NCBI RefSeq assembly: GCF_029867415.1
Contig: NW_026705929.1
Coordinates: 300,886-364,885 of the forward strand
Reading direction: 5' to 3'
Length of the DNA stretch: 64,000 nt
Source of the DNA: Vicia villosa
Taxonomy: Eukaryota; Streptophyta; Magnoliopsida; Fabales; Fabaceae
Part shown: positions 1 to 9,665 of the stretch, piece by piece
Layout of the letters: the number at the start of each line of letters is the position of its first letter
Position numbering within the stretch: the stretch's first letter is position 1
Translations under genes and position numbers: made by a program
Notes under the pieces: model-generated
What the model saw: only the letters and a program-made list of their open reading frames with translations
Database searches by the model: none
What the model was told of the DNA's origin: nothing

Positions 1-408
1 TTTAGGCTTAGTTAGAATTTAGGTTTTAGTATATTTTAGGCTTGAATTAGAATTCTTTTAACCCATAAAAACTCATAAAAAATAGTAGTATTTTTTAGGT
101 TGATTTTTGCACTAACGCTTGAATCGTTTCCTTCATGATTTTGTACCATTTTCATGTTATTTTTGTATAATTGTTGTGTGATTTTGTTGCTTAGCTTTTG
201 GCCATATTTTTGGCCTACTTTGTTAATACTATTTTAATGCTCCTTTTAGAATTTAGTCACCATGTTAACATTAGACTTAGACTAGAATAACAACATAGAT
301 TAGAAAATAGGTTTAGTTCCCTTCTCATTTTCTTTTTTCTTTTCAACTTTTAAAATACTTAATAAAATACCGACAAGGATCATACCGTTACTATATTTCA
401 TAGTAGGA

Positions 409-690
409 AAGAAATGATTGGGGCGTAGGCCCCGATGTATGTTCTTTTCTACTTAGCGGGGAAGAAATGATTGAGGTGTGAAGCCTCGGTGTATTTCTTA
501 ACCATTATTTAGAGAAACGATTGTGGCGTAGGCCTCGATGTGCATTCTCTAAATATTCACAAAAGAACTCCTTTTTGTATTTCCTTTACTTAGCGGAGAA
601 GAAATGATTGAGGTGTGAAGCCTCAGTGTATTTCTTAATCGCCATTTAGAGAAACGATTGTGGCGTAGGCCTCGATGTGCATTCTCTAAA
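409..690 (+). repeat. Array of five imperfect hairpin repeats in the LTR
   Basis: Five units of about 38 bp start near 410, 462, 511, 599 and 648. Each has an outer inverted repeat (AGAAAT/ATTTCT or AGAGAA/TTCTCT) and most have an inner one (GGGGC/GCCCC or GAGG/CCTC) around a GTGTGAA or GTA core. Units 2-3 are repeated almost exactly as units 4-5. Outer arms change in matching fashion between unit types. Confidence 0.75.
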
Positions 691-1180
691 TATGCAAAAC
701 AAAACTCTTTTTGGTATGATCTAAGTCACAAAGTTAAAATCCCCATAAAAAACACCAATCGAAAACACATAAAACACTAATAAATGGTCAGATTTAAAAC
801 AAAGTAAGGAAGTGATGCGAAGCCTTGTAGTAGGTCTTCGTCATCATGGAATTACCCTCAAAGACACAAACCAATCATTTCTTTTTCTTCTTTCTAAGGG
901 CATGTTATCTCCGCTCTATTGCATCCTAGGCGATCCCTTATGCAAGAGCGCGAGCGTTAACTCCGCCCAACTAAAAAACACAAAAACAAACAGAAAATCG
1001 TGAGCCGAGCTACGGTAACTCTGATTCCTGAAAAGGATACGTAGGCAGCGGGGTAGGGCCCGTGCGAGTACAATTCTTTATTTTCCCTACATTTTTGCAT
1101 TCATTCGCATATAGACATAGACATAGTTTACACCCTTTAGATAGAAACAAACATAGGTGGATACCATCGAGTACGATGGG

Positions 1181-1210
1181 CGCGAGGGGTGCTAATACCT
1201 TCCCCTTGCG
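1181..1210 (+). other. Conserved U5 stem-loop, first copy
   Basis: CGCGAGGGG at 1181-1189 pairs with CCCCTTGCG at 1202-1210 (9 bp, one G-T wobble) around the loop TGCTAATACCTT. The same loop with different stem bases occurs at 9468-9500, 42545-42576 and 61047-61078. Confidence 0.75.
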
Positions 1211-1352
1211 TAACAGACTCCCGTACCTTGATTCTCTGGTCGTGAGACCTTGTTCCTTCCTCTGTTAGGTTTCCTGGTATTCCTTTCCCTTATGGGATAA
1301 ATATATTGGTGGCGACTCTGTTCCTTTTTCGCGAGCGTGCGACAGATGGCAA

Positions 1353-3278
1353 ATGATCTTAACAGAGTATGACATCCAGTACACTTCACAAAAAGCGATC
1401 AAAGGAAGTGTGGTAGCTAATCATCTGGCTCATCAAGCAGTGGATGATTATCAAGCATTGAATTTTGACTTCCCAGATGAAGATATTATGCTAGTTACTG
1501 ACTACAAACAACTAGGACCAGAGGAAGGACCCGAGCTAGGATCCCGATGGACTATGGTTTTTGATGGAGCCTCTAATGCACTTGGCAATGGCATCGGAGC
1601 TGTGATCATTTATCCTGCAGGAGGACATACACCATTCACTGCCAGATTATGTTTCAACTGCACTAACAATATAGCCGAGTATGAAGCATGTATTCTGGGT
1701 CTCAAAGCTGCAATCGATCTAAGAATCAAGTTCCTGGAGGTCTACGGGGACTTGGCTCTTGTAATTTATCAAGTCAAAGAGGAATGGGACACGAAGCACC
1801 CGAATCTAATTCCTTACAAAGAATATGTGCTGAGATTGATTCCTTATTTTGAAGAAATCACTTTTAAACATATCCCGCGAGAAGAAAATCAACTAGCTGA
1901 TGCCCTAGCTACCATGTCATCTATGTTCAAAGTCAGGTGGGACAATGAGGCGCCAATGATCACCATTTACAGACAGGATGAACCAGCCTATTGCAATGAG
2001 ATTGATACCGAAGGAATGGAAGAAAAACCATGGTTCCAGGAAGTAAAAAGATATCTCGAAGTCCAAGAATACCCTGAAGGGGCATCCATTAACGATAGAA
2101 AGTTTCTACGAAGATTTGCTGCCAAATTCTTTCTAAGTAATGGAATCCTGTACAAACGAAACCATGACTCGACTTTGCTTCGTTGTGTGAACAAGAAGGA
2201 AGCAGAACAAATTATGGAAGACATACACGATGGTGCTTTTGGTACTCATTCAAGTGGACATACAATGGCTAAAAAGATCTTAAGAGCAGGTTATTACTGG
2301 TCTACCATGGAGACAGACTGCCATCGTCACTCCAGAACTTGTCACAAATGCCAGATATATACCGACAAAGTACATGTACCTCCAGTCCCATTTAACGTCC
2401 TAACGGCTCCTTGGCCTTTTGCAATGTGGGGTATTGATATGATTGGAGAAATCAAGCCTACTGCTTCCAACGGACATCTTTTTATCCTAGTCGCTATTGA
2501 TTACTTCACAAAGTGGGTAGAAGCAGCCTCGTTTGCTTCAGTCACCAAGAATGTTGTGGCCCGGTTTATCGAGCATAATCTCATTTGTCGGTATGGCATT
2601 CCTGAAAGGATCATCACAAACAATGGCACAAATTTAAACAACAAAATGATTACTGAACTCTGCACACAGTTCCAGATCAAACATCATAATTCCTCTCCAT
2701 ATCGACCAAAGATGAATGGCGCGGTAGAAGCTGCCAACAAGAACATCAAGAAGATCATACAAAAAATGACAGTAACCTATAAAGACTGGCATGAGATGTT
2801 ACCTTTTGCTCTTCATGGTTATCGCACATCAGCGCGTACTTCAACAGGGGCAACTCCATTCTCCTTAGTCTATGGTATGGAGGCAGTTCTTCCAATTGAA
2901 ATTCAGATTCCTTCCCTAAGGATTATGAAAGAAGCCGATCTAGATGAAGACGATTGGATTCAGACTCGGTTGGACCAGATAAACTTGATTGATGAGAAGA
3001 GGCTCGCAGCTATTTATCATGGTCAGTTGTACCAAAAGCGTATGATCAAAGCCTTCAACAAGAAAGTCAAAAGTCAGGCATATCAAACCGGTGATTTGGT
3101 TGTCAAACGTATCATTTTACCACAAGGTGATCCCAGAGGCAATTGGACTCCCACTTATGAGGGACCATTTGTAATCAAGAAGGTATTCTCCGGAGGAGCC
3201 ATGTTGCTTACCACTATGGACGGCGAGGATTTCCCACACCCTGTAAATACGGACATAGTCAAAAAGTACTTCGCTTAA
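1353..3278 (+). pseudogene. Truncated Ogre pol: RNase H (second domain) and integrase
   Basis: An open frame of 641 codons that matches the C-terminal half of the Ogre B Pol at 50361-53826. Frame continuity with the RWQM residues just upstream shows it begins inside the tail of the first RNase H; the first ATG is not a native start. Residues about 65-195 are the second RNase H of the Tat/Ogre group, with its acidic residues in FDGAS, NIAEYEA, YGDLAL and LADALA. Residues about 270-560 are the integrase: HHCC zinc region ending CHKCQ, catalytic core with WGIDMIG and the glutamate in NGAVEAANK. The second catalytic aspartate is lost: the core reads IITNNGT where Ogre B has IITDNGS. With no gag, protease or RT this is a defective remnant, although its frame is still open. 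Confidence 0.88.
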
Positions 3279-3289
3279 AGAAAAGCTCG

Positions 3290-3436
3290 CTAAGTTGAAA
3301 ACCTGAAAGTGCGACTTAGGCAAAAAAAATGAGCGTCTCGGTGGATTGAAAACCTGAAAGGGCGATCCAGGCAAAAATTAGAGACTAAATAAATAATAAT
3401 TATCCCGGTAAGCTGAAAACCTGAAAAGGCAGCTTA
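3290..3436 (+). other. Three GAAA-loop RNA hairpins after the integrase stop
   Basis: Three units at 3290-3319, 3342-3369 and 3409-3436. Each has a 7-8 bp outer stem (CTAAGTTG/CGACTTAG, TGGATTG/CGATCCA, TAAGCTG/CAGCTTA), then AAAA, then a 3-bp inner stem closed by GAAA (CCT-GAAA-GTG, CCT-GAAA-GGG, CCT-GAAA-AGG). Each is followed by GGCAAAA. The first lies 12 nt after the stop. Stems differ but keep pairing, which suggests selection on RNA structure. Confidence 0.8.
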
Positions 3437-4602
3437 GGCAAAAGTTAGGGAATAAAGCGTACGACTATGTCCCGTTTGGCTACCTACTCACCTTCAAGGT
3501 TCAACACATCAAAGGCACCAATCAGTCCAATCACTTTCTTCCAACAAGTGAGGGATGAGATGCTCGAAGACAGATTGGCAATAGCAGAGTTGAAACTTGA
3601 CTGGATTGTTTTAACATAGTTATTTCTCTTTATAAGTACTTTTCAAAGTTTTATGACAATTTCCTACTACTAGGATTTTTGTCTCGTACTAATCCGCCTA
3701 TTATGGCTCTCTTTCAAAATCAATGCAGCTCATGCTCAAAATCAATGTTTTCACTTTTTCTGTTTTAAACACGTAAATGTCCCAATGATAATTTTGAATG
3801 AACATATGCATTTGAATATGATTGATGTTTATAAGAAAAACAGGAATAGCAGTCAGGTAATGTCCCAATCGTCTGGACATCATCCCAAAACCAGCATCAG
3901 AAGAAAAGTTCCCCAACAGAAATGCGTTTCTCAGCAGATTCCTCAAATGAGATTTTTCTCTCCAACAAAGTGATTCGAGAAACCTTATTCCCCAGCAGGG
4001 CTGTTCAAGATCACTACCCCTAGAACGTGTGATCCTCCACACCGAGGCTTGGTCAAATAGTGCATCGGAGGATTACACATCTTTCTTATTCAAGGTGCAT
4101 CAAAATCAGAACTTTCAAAAACGGTAGTCAAATATCCCTCAACAGAACACCCTGGTCCGTAAGGAAGTTCCCCAGCTGAGTGTACTCGAACAAGATAGCA
4201 AAGATCATCAACAATCACAATGCCTTCGTTTCCAAAATAGCAAGCAGGGATTTATTTTCCCAACCAGAAGTTTGATACGCTCTAAACTGCATAAGTCATA
4301 CATCATACGCATATTCATACATAGCATATAATGTTTCATGACAAACACATACATAACATGCACGTTTCTCATTTAGTTTGAGAATCTCAACATATACATT
4401 ACATGCATCATGACATTGCATGTTACTAACTTGATTTTTTCAGGTGGACGAATATCCTCAGCAAAGTTATTCTCAATCACATGCAGTGTTCCCCTGGATT
4501 CTATTCAGACGAACATTCCTCTCAGATAATGATCAAGCCAAAGATTCAAACTGAAGAGATATCTCTTTTCGAACCACCTATCAACTCAAAACAAGCAACA
4601 CA
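3437..4602 (+). other. Ogre C 3' UTR, non-coding
   Basis: No supportable gene. Short frames on both strands have no motif. The segment contains several TTCCCCA(G/A)C words (for example near 3908, 3988 and 4154) that resemble the 3' end of the arginine tRNA usually used by Ogre elements, and otherwise unstructured AT-rich sequence. Confidence 0.6.
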
Positions 4603-5165
4603 GATCTAAGTCGATACCTTGGACGGTTCCTTAATGATCAACCTTCAAAGATCCAAAGTGGATACCTTGGACGGTTCCTTAATGATCTACCTTCAGATCT
4701 AAGTCGATACCTTAGACGGTTCCTTAAAGCAGTCAATCTTCAAGATCCAAAGCGGATACCTCAGACGGTTCCACAACGATCAACCTTCAAAGATCCAAAG
4801 CGGATACCTCAGACGGTTCCACAATGATCAACCTTCAAAGATCTAAAGTGGATACCTCAGACGATTCCTAATTGATCTACCTTCAGATCTAAGTCGATAC
4901 CATAGACGGTTCCTTAAAGCGATCAACTTTCAAAGATCCAAAGCGGATACCTCAGACGGTTCCACAACGATCAACTCTCAAAGATCCAAAGCGGATACCT
5001 CAGACGGTTCCACAACGATCAACCTTCAAAGTTCCAAAGCGGATACCTCAGACGGTTCCACATGGATCAACTTTCAAAATCTAAAGCGGAAAAACTTTGG
5101 ACAGTTCCGTAACGATCAGCCTCTAAGATTTAAAGCGGTAACCTCGGACGGTTCTGTAACTGTCA
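4603..5165 (+). repeat. 48-bp minisatellite in the Ogre C 3' UTR
   Basis: About 12 tandem copies of a roughly 48-bp unit, recognised by the recurring core GGATACCTCAGACGGTTCC followed by a GATCAACCTTCAAAGAT(C)C tail. Central copies are nearly identical and the outer copies diverge (GGTTCTG, ACAGTTCCG). Established knowledge: Ogre 3' UTRs are hypervariable and can seed satellite repeats in Fabeae. Confidence 0.9.
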
Positions 5166-5428
5166 ACGCAGAGGTTTTCAAATCCTTCATCAAGATATAA
5201 TCAATGGATTCATTCTGATGAACAAAACATCAAAACATTTGATAGATGGCATCTGAAAGCCCATCTCAGGTAATGTTTCGATCTGCCAACAACATTTCTC
5301 AGACAACATTCAAATGCAATTTCCAACATCACTTCTGGTGGAGGTAAGTGCAAATTTTCAGGGCATCTAAATATTCAATCATCTTCTACCTTCAGATTCC
5401 AATCACTCTCTTCAGGTTTAAGAAGATT

Positions 5429-5441
5429 GAATAGGGGCAAC
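5429..5441 (+). other. Polypurine tract of Ogre C
   Basis: GAATAGGGGCAAC lies immediately before the LTR start TGTTATACCC. The Ogre B tract (AAATAGGGGCATC before TGTCATACCC) has the same layout. Confidence 0.8.
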
Positions 5442-6000
5442 TGTTATACCCGAAAATTTGCCCGCATCTTTTTCAGAAAGAAGGCAACAGACTTCTGTCT
5501 AAAAATTGGGAGTTTCATATAGTCTTGGATTTTATTTCACAAATATCCTGATTTTTGAATACTCGGTTTTTAGAATATTTCTTATACGGTATTTTGGTTC
5601 GCTGTTGAATTTATTCTTACACAAACTCCAAGTACTGTTTATCACTTCACACACGCTGTTTATTTGAGATTTATTTGCAGATAAATAGTACTGACGCAAT
5701 TGGTACAGAATTAAATTTTGCAGGCGCAAAGTCCAGGGATTCAGACTGTACTGATAACAAGTAAATTATTATTAGTTTTTGTTTCCCACTAATTTTTGTA
5801 CTATATTATTATTTTCAAAATATCTTCTATTATTTTCAAAATCTCTTCCTTTCTTTTCAAATCAAATCCTAACTTTATTCCATACATCTTTCTTTTCAAA
5901 CCCTACCATACACTTTCTTTCAAATCCTACTACCACTCAAATTTTCCTTTTTTGTACGGAATCACTTCATTCCCCAACGTCTCTATCCTTCTTTTCACTC

Positions 6001-6008
6001 TATAAATA
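6001..6008 (+). promoter_or_regulatory. LTR TATA box
   Basis: TATAAATA follows a pyrimidine-rich tract 560 bp into the LTR, where an LTR promoter is expected. Transcription would start near 6030. Confidence 0.7.
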
Positions 6009-6100
6009 CCTCTCATTTTTTCCATAAATTCTCACATCAAATTTCAACTCATTTCTCAAACTTCTACCTCATAATTATTTTCTCTTCTTCCCCGGCAAAA

Positions 6101-6268
6101 ATGGCAAAGTGGATGGATACATTTTTTCTTATGGTCATCACTATTTTGGTGGTGGTCATATCCTTTTTATGTCTGCATAGTCCTGAAAAATGCGGACCTG
6201 GGTTGCTTACACTTCCGTTCATTTATATGTTGCTATTTATAGCATGTGTTTTTAATCGTCATTTTTAA
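6101..6268 (+). CDS. Small LTR-encoded protein with two predicted membrane helices (55 aa)
   Basis: The first ATG downstream of the TATA box, in favourable context (A at -3, G at +4: caaaaATGGC), opens a 55-codon frame ending in TAA. The product starts MAKWMDTFF and has two strongly hydrophobic stretches: residues about 8-26 (rich in L, V, I, F) and about 37-52, separated by a short loop HSPEKCGPG. This is the layout of a small hairpin-type membrane protein. I recognise no family and assign no function. It may be a leader reading frame that limits translation of downstream frames, or chance hydrophobic coding in a T-rich LTR. It would be present in both LTRs of an intact relative. Confidence 0.4.
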   Translation: MAKWMDTFFLMVITILVVVISFLCLHSPEKCGPGLLTLPFIYMLLFIACVFNRHF

Positions 6269-9200
6269 AGTTTGTCGTATCTTTCGCTTTCAAATAATGT
6301 ACTGTTTATTTTATTTGTCGTACTATTCATTATATTATGTAATATTTGTACTGTCAGTATTAAATATCGTACTATCTGTCGTACTGTCGTTTAATTATCA
6401 AGATAATATTATGTGTGTTTATTGCTAGTTAAATATTTATTCTTCTGTGCATTAAATATTTTTCAAGGTTATTATCCGTAATTTCGTTCGCGTACCATAT
6501 ATTTTATTTATTTATTATGTTTATGTTTTTCTAACAACTCATGTAAATAAATTTTCACCATTAACACAACAAAAACAAAGAAATAAAAAATTAACTTTAA
6601 CTGTTAAGTTTTCACTTTAACTGTTACGTTAATGTTCGGACAGCCAGTTGACAGTCAAACCCACTGACAGCACAATTCTCCGTGTTTTGTACCATCAATC
6701 AAGTCAATCTTTTGCATTTCAAAATTCCAAGATTTTTGTTCTAGAAGTCTTCTGATAATCACATGCTCAGCAGAGGCTCAGCACTGCACAGAAATCAGGT
6801 ACGCTTAACTGTCTCCTACACAAACAGTCCCTAACTAGGTTTTTTGTTTTTTTTCAGGAGAACAAGTTTTTTTGAGACCTCAAATGGATTTCATGGACCT
6901 CCATATGTCTCAAAGTACCACCAGACAAATTTTCAAACTTCAATTCGCTCAGACGCACAGTCAGCAGCTCAAACAGTCAATAGGCGACCAGTTTGACCGA
7001 AAAGTCAACAGACAGTCAAAAATGAAATTTTTTGTCAACATCCATATTTTGTCAAAAGATTCATCATTTGAACAATGGTTGATCATAATTCATCAAGAAA
7101 AGATCAAAAATCAACAAAACCCTAAGTTTCAAAATTAGGGTTTTCTCCTAAAAAGTCAACTGAACTTTGACCGGCCATAACTCTCTCCTCGTTCATTCAA
7201 AAAATTCCAACCAAAGTTTGTTTTGAAGGAAATTCAATTAGCTTTCAAATACAATTGATCCCATGGTCATTGGATTCACCATTTGAAAAATATGAGCTCA
7301 AACATTACAGGTCATTTTCAAAGTCAACAAAAAGTGGTTTTTTGTCAAAGGCCATAACATCAAGATAACTTCTCCAAATGAAAAAAAGTTTCCAAAGTAG
7401 CTTGTAGAGGACATCTTGGGGTTTCTAAAAAGTACAAGAACTCCTTCATATGATCAAAATTGAGGGAGATATGCCTTGTTGAAGTTGGCTATTTTTTGGG
7501 AAAATGCATGAAACCAACATTGATCAAAAATGTTTTTTTTCCAAAAGAGGCCAAGTTTTCATGATCCAAACATGATTCTAATGATGCTAAGGGCCTCCCA
7601 CGACACACACGAAAATACACCAAGGAATAGCCAAGAAACTCACAAAATTCTCAAAAAATATCAAAACTTTGTAATTTTCATTTTTTGGTTTTCAGCCATT
7701 ATCAATACAAACTAATTGTCCTAATCATCTTCTGAGACATAATATAGTAAGTTGGGATCAAAATCCATGGCTGAAAGTACTTGAAACGATCATACTCATG
7801 CTCTCCGATTGGCTTAAATGTTCGTGATCCATATCTCATTCATAAGCATATATAAATTATATCTAACATTTTGTTTGAGTTTGTGAAGTGATTTAGAGTA
7901 GCTTTGACGTACAACATGGAAGCATAGGTCCCTGAAACAAGCTTGGCCATGTTCAACCGTGTTTAAACTTATTGCTTCGAATCTCTTGATACGAACACTT
8001 TTAGAAAAAACCAAGGCCACCATCGTGTTCAAGAGGTTCGAATTAGGTGGATAGGGTGTTCCTTGCGTTTTAAAACTAACAATTTTGCAGGTTTCAAAAG
8101 TCACCTCGCCGGAGAAGAAGACCCGAAACACTGTTCCGGCGGTCAACAAGTCCAAGGGGGATTGACTGGCTTGCGTGGCGTTTCCTCCTTCTCTCATTGG
8201 CTGGTCAAACGTTGACAGCATGCGTGGCAAAATCAAATAACCTGATTGGCTCTGGTTTAAGTCGTGGGCCCCACATGACTTAAATTTAAAAAAAAAGTAG
8301 AAACAATTGAACTGGGCCTTGCACGAACTGATTTCCACACCCCTGGTTTCTAGCCCAAACGCATCTTTTGAACTAAAATCAGTTCTTTTCCAAATTTACT
8401 TGATACACCCCCCAGTTTAAGTTAATTAAATCATTTTAATTTTTACTTTTAAATTAATTCAACCAATCAAAAACACCCAAAAAATATTTTCCTTTTAATT
8501 TAGGTTTTATCATCTAATTTTGGGACATAAAAATTATTTTTGTTTATTAGGTTTAATTATTTGTTTAATTAATTAGTTAATTAACTTAATAACCTCAAAA
8601 AACAATTTCAAAAATCACAAAAATTAATTTTGTTTTAAAATTAATTAACAAACAATTTGAACATATTTTAGACTTAATTTTTCTTAGGTTTAAATTTTAT
8701 TTCTAATTCTTAATTTTTTAATTAAATTAATTATGCATTAATTTTGATTAAAATCAACCATCCAAAAATCCAAAAATATTTCCCCTTTATCTTATTGCAA
8801 TTTAAATTCATAGATAAGTGTATAGGTTGTCAAATTCATGTAAATAGTGTAGTTTACATTTCTCGCACAATCGATGTAATAGCGTAGATTTATTTTCCGC
8901 ATTTTACATTCCCGCACTTTAATTTCTGTACATATAAAACTGCGTGTATGTCAAAAGATAAAAACTGAAGCATTAGGTCACTAATTTCAAAGACAAAAAT
9001 ATCTGAATCAAAACACAATCACACTTGCACCTCTTAGGGTAATCCCTCTGTTACTCTTTTCAAAATCAATTCTACTGTTTCAAATACAATTCAAATAATT
9101 TCTTTTTGTATCCAGTCAAAGAAAATTTTCTAAAAGCAAATAGGAAAGGACCTTATAAATTTAGGGTAGATCTCCTAATTGCTTGCTCAAATCAAAACAA

Positions 9201-9467
9201 CAAATGTTTCACATATCACTGTTTTTCAAAACAAAACTTTCAAAAAAGACAATACTTTGTATATATCCAAACAAGGATCATTACGAAGTTAAAGATCTTT
9301 TTTTCAAAACATCTTTCGAAAGATAAAACACTTTGTATACATCCGCACAAGGATCATTACAAAGTTAATTTACAAAGGTATTTTAAAACCACATACAAGC
9401 ATTTCAAAGCAAGACAAATGATTCAAACAAGTGAGCTAAGCAATTAAGAGCCCATGGATAACCATGG

Positions 9468-9500
9468 ATACAAAGGGGTGCTAATACCTTCCCTTTGTAT
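9468..9500 (+). other. Conserved U5 stem-loop, second copy
   Basis: ATACAAAGGG (9468-9477) pairs perfectly over 10 bp with CCCTTTGTAT (9491-9500) around GTGCTAATACCTT. The loop matches the copy at 1181-1210, while the lower stem is entirely different. Confidence 0.8.
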
Positions 9501-9665
9501 AACCTACCCCCGAACCCAAAATCTCTTAAAGGTATTTTTCTGTTTCTTTTATAAACCTTTCCTTAATTGGATAAAATAAAAGTCAATGGCGACTCTCTGA
9601 TTTTCAAAACTCAAAAATAAAAAGAAGAGTCAGTTCGTATCTCACGAGAAAAACCGAGGACGACA

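Larger units (their letters stand above)
1..1344 (+). repeat. 3' part of an Ogre-like LTR (R/U5 side)
   Basis: The window opens inside an LTR that ends in GCGACA at 1344. Three things support the call: the U5 hairpin with TGCTAATACCTT loop (1181-1210), shared with the other Ogre LTRs here; the GGTGGCGACTCTG tract (about 1310-1322), resembling the arginine-tRNA primer site; and the Ogre RNase H-integrase frame starting just downstream. The sequence is otherwise unlike the 5442-9665 LTR. No credible coding frame is seen; the 60-70 codon frames here are short and lack any recognisable motif. Confidence 0.7.
1..9665 (+). mobile_element. Deleted, chimeric Ogre-type Ty3 retrotransposon (Ogre C)
   Basis: A plus-strand element running from an LTR fragment (1-1344) through an RNase H-integrase reading frame (1353-3278), a repeat-rich 3' UTR and polypurine tract, to a 3' LTR (5442-9665). 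The leader, ORF1, gag, protease and RT are absent, because the LTR end lies directly against the RNase H region. The two LTRs do not resemble each other except for a short U5 hairpin and a GGCGACTCT motif, so the ends appear to come from different Ogre subfamilies. The right end abuts minus-strand Tekay-derived DNA, and the bases next to it (9666-9670, cccaa) would be the target duplication. It cannot encode its own mobilisation. Confidence 0.75.
5442..9665 (+). repeat. 3' LTR of Ogre C (4.2 kb)
   Basis: Starts TGTTATACCC directly after the polypurine tract and ends ACGACA at 9665. Inside are a TATA box (6001), a short reading frame directly downstream (6101-6268), a long AT-rich U5, the conserved U5 hairpin (9468-9500) and a TGGCGACTCTCTG tract near 9587 that resembles the primer site. 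The TG/CA ends, the tract and the change of sequence at 9666 fix both boundaries. Its partner LTR is not in the window. Confidence 0.82.

Noticed and set aside
409..706. CRISPR-like array of repeats and spacers
   Set aside because: Plant nuclear context, units vary and form nested hairpins, no spacers of constant length and no cas genes.
7814..8338. 174-codon minus-strand frame in the Ogre C LTR
   Set aside because: Antisense to the element, no recognisable domain and no promoter or partner; probably chance.
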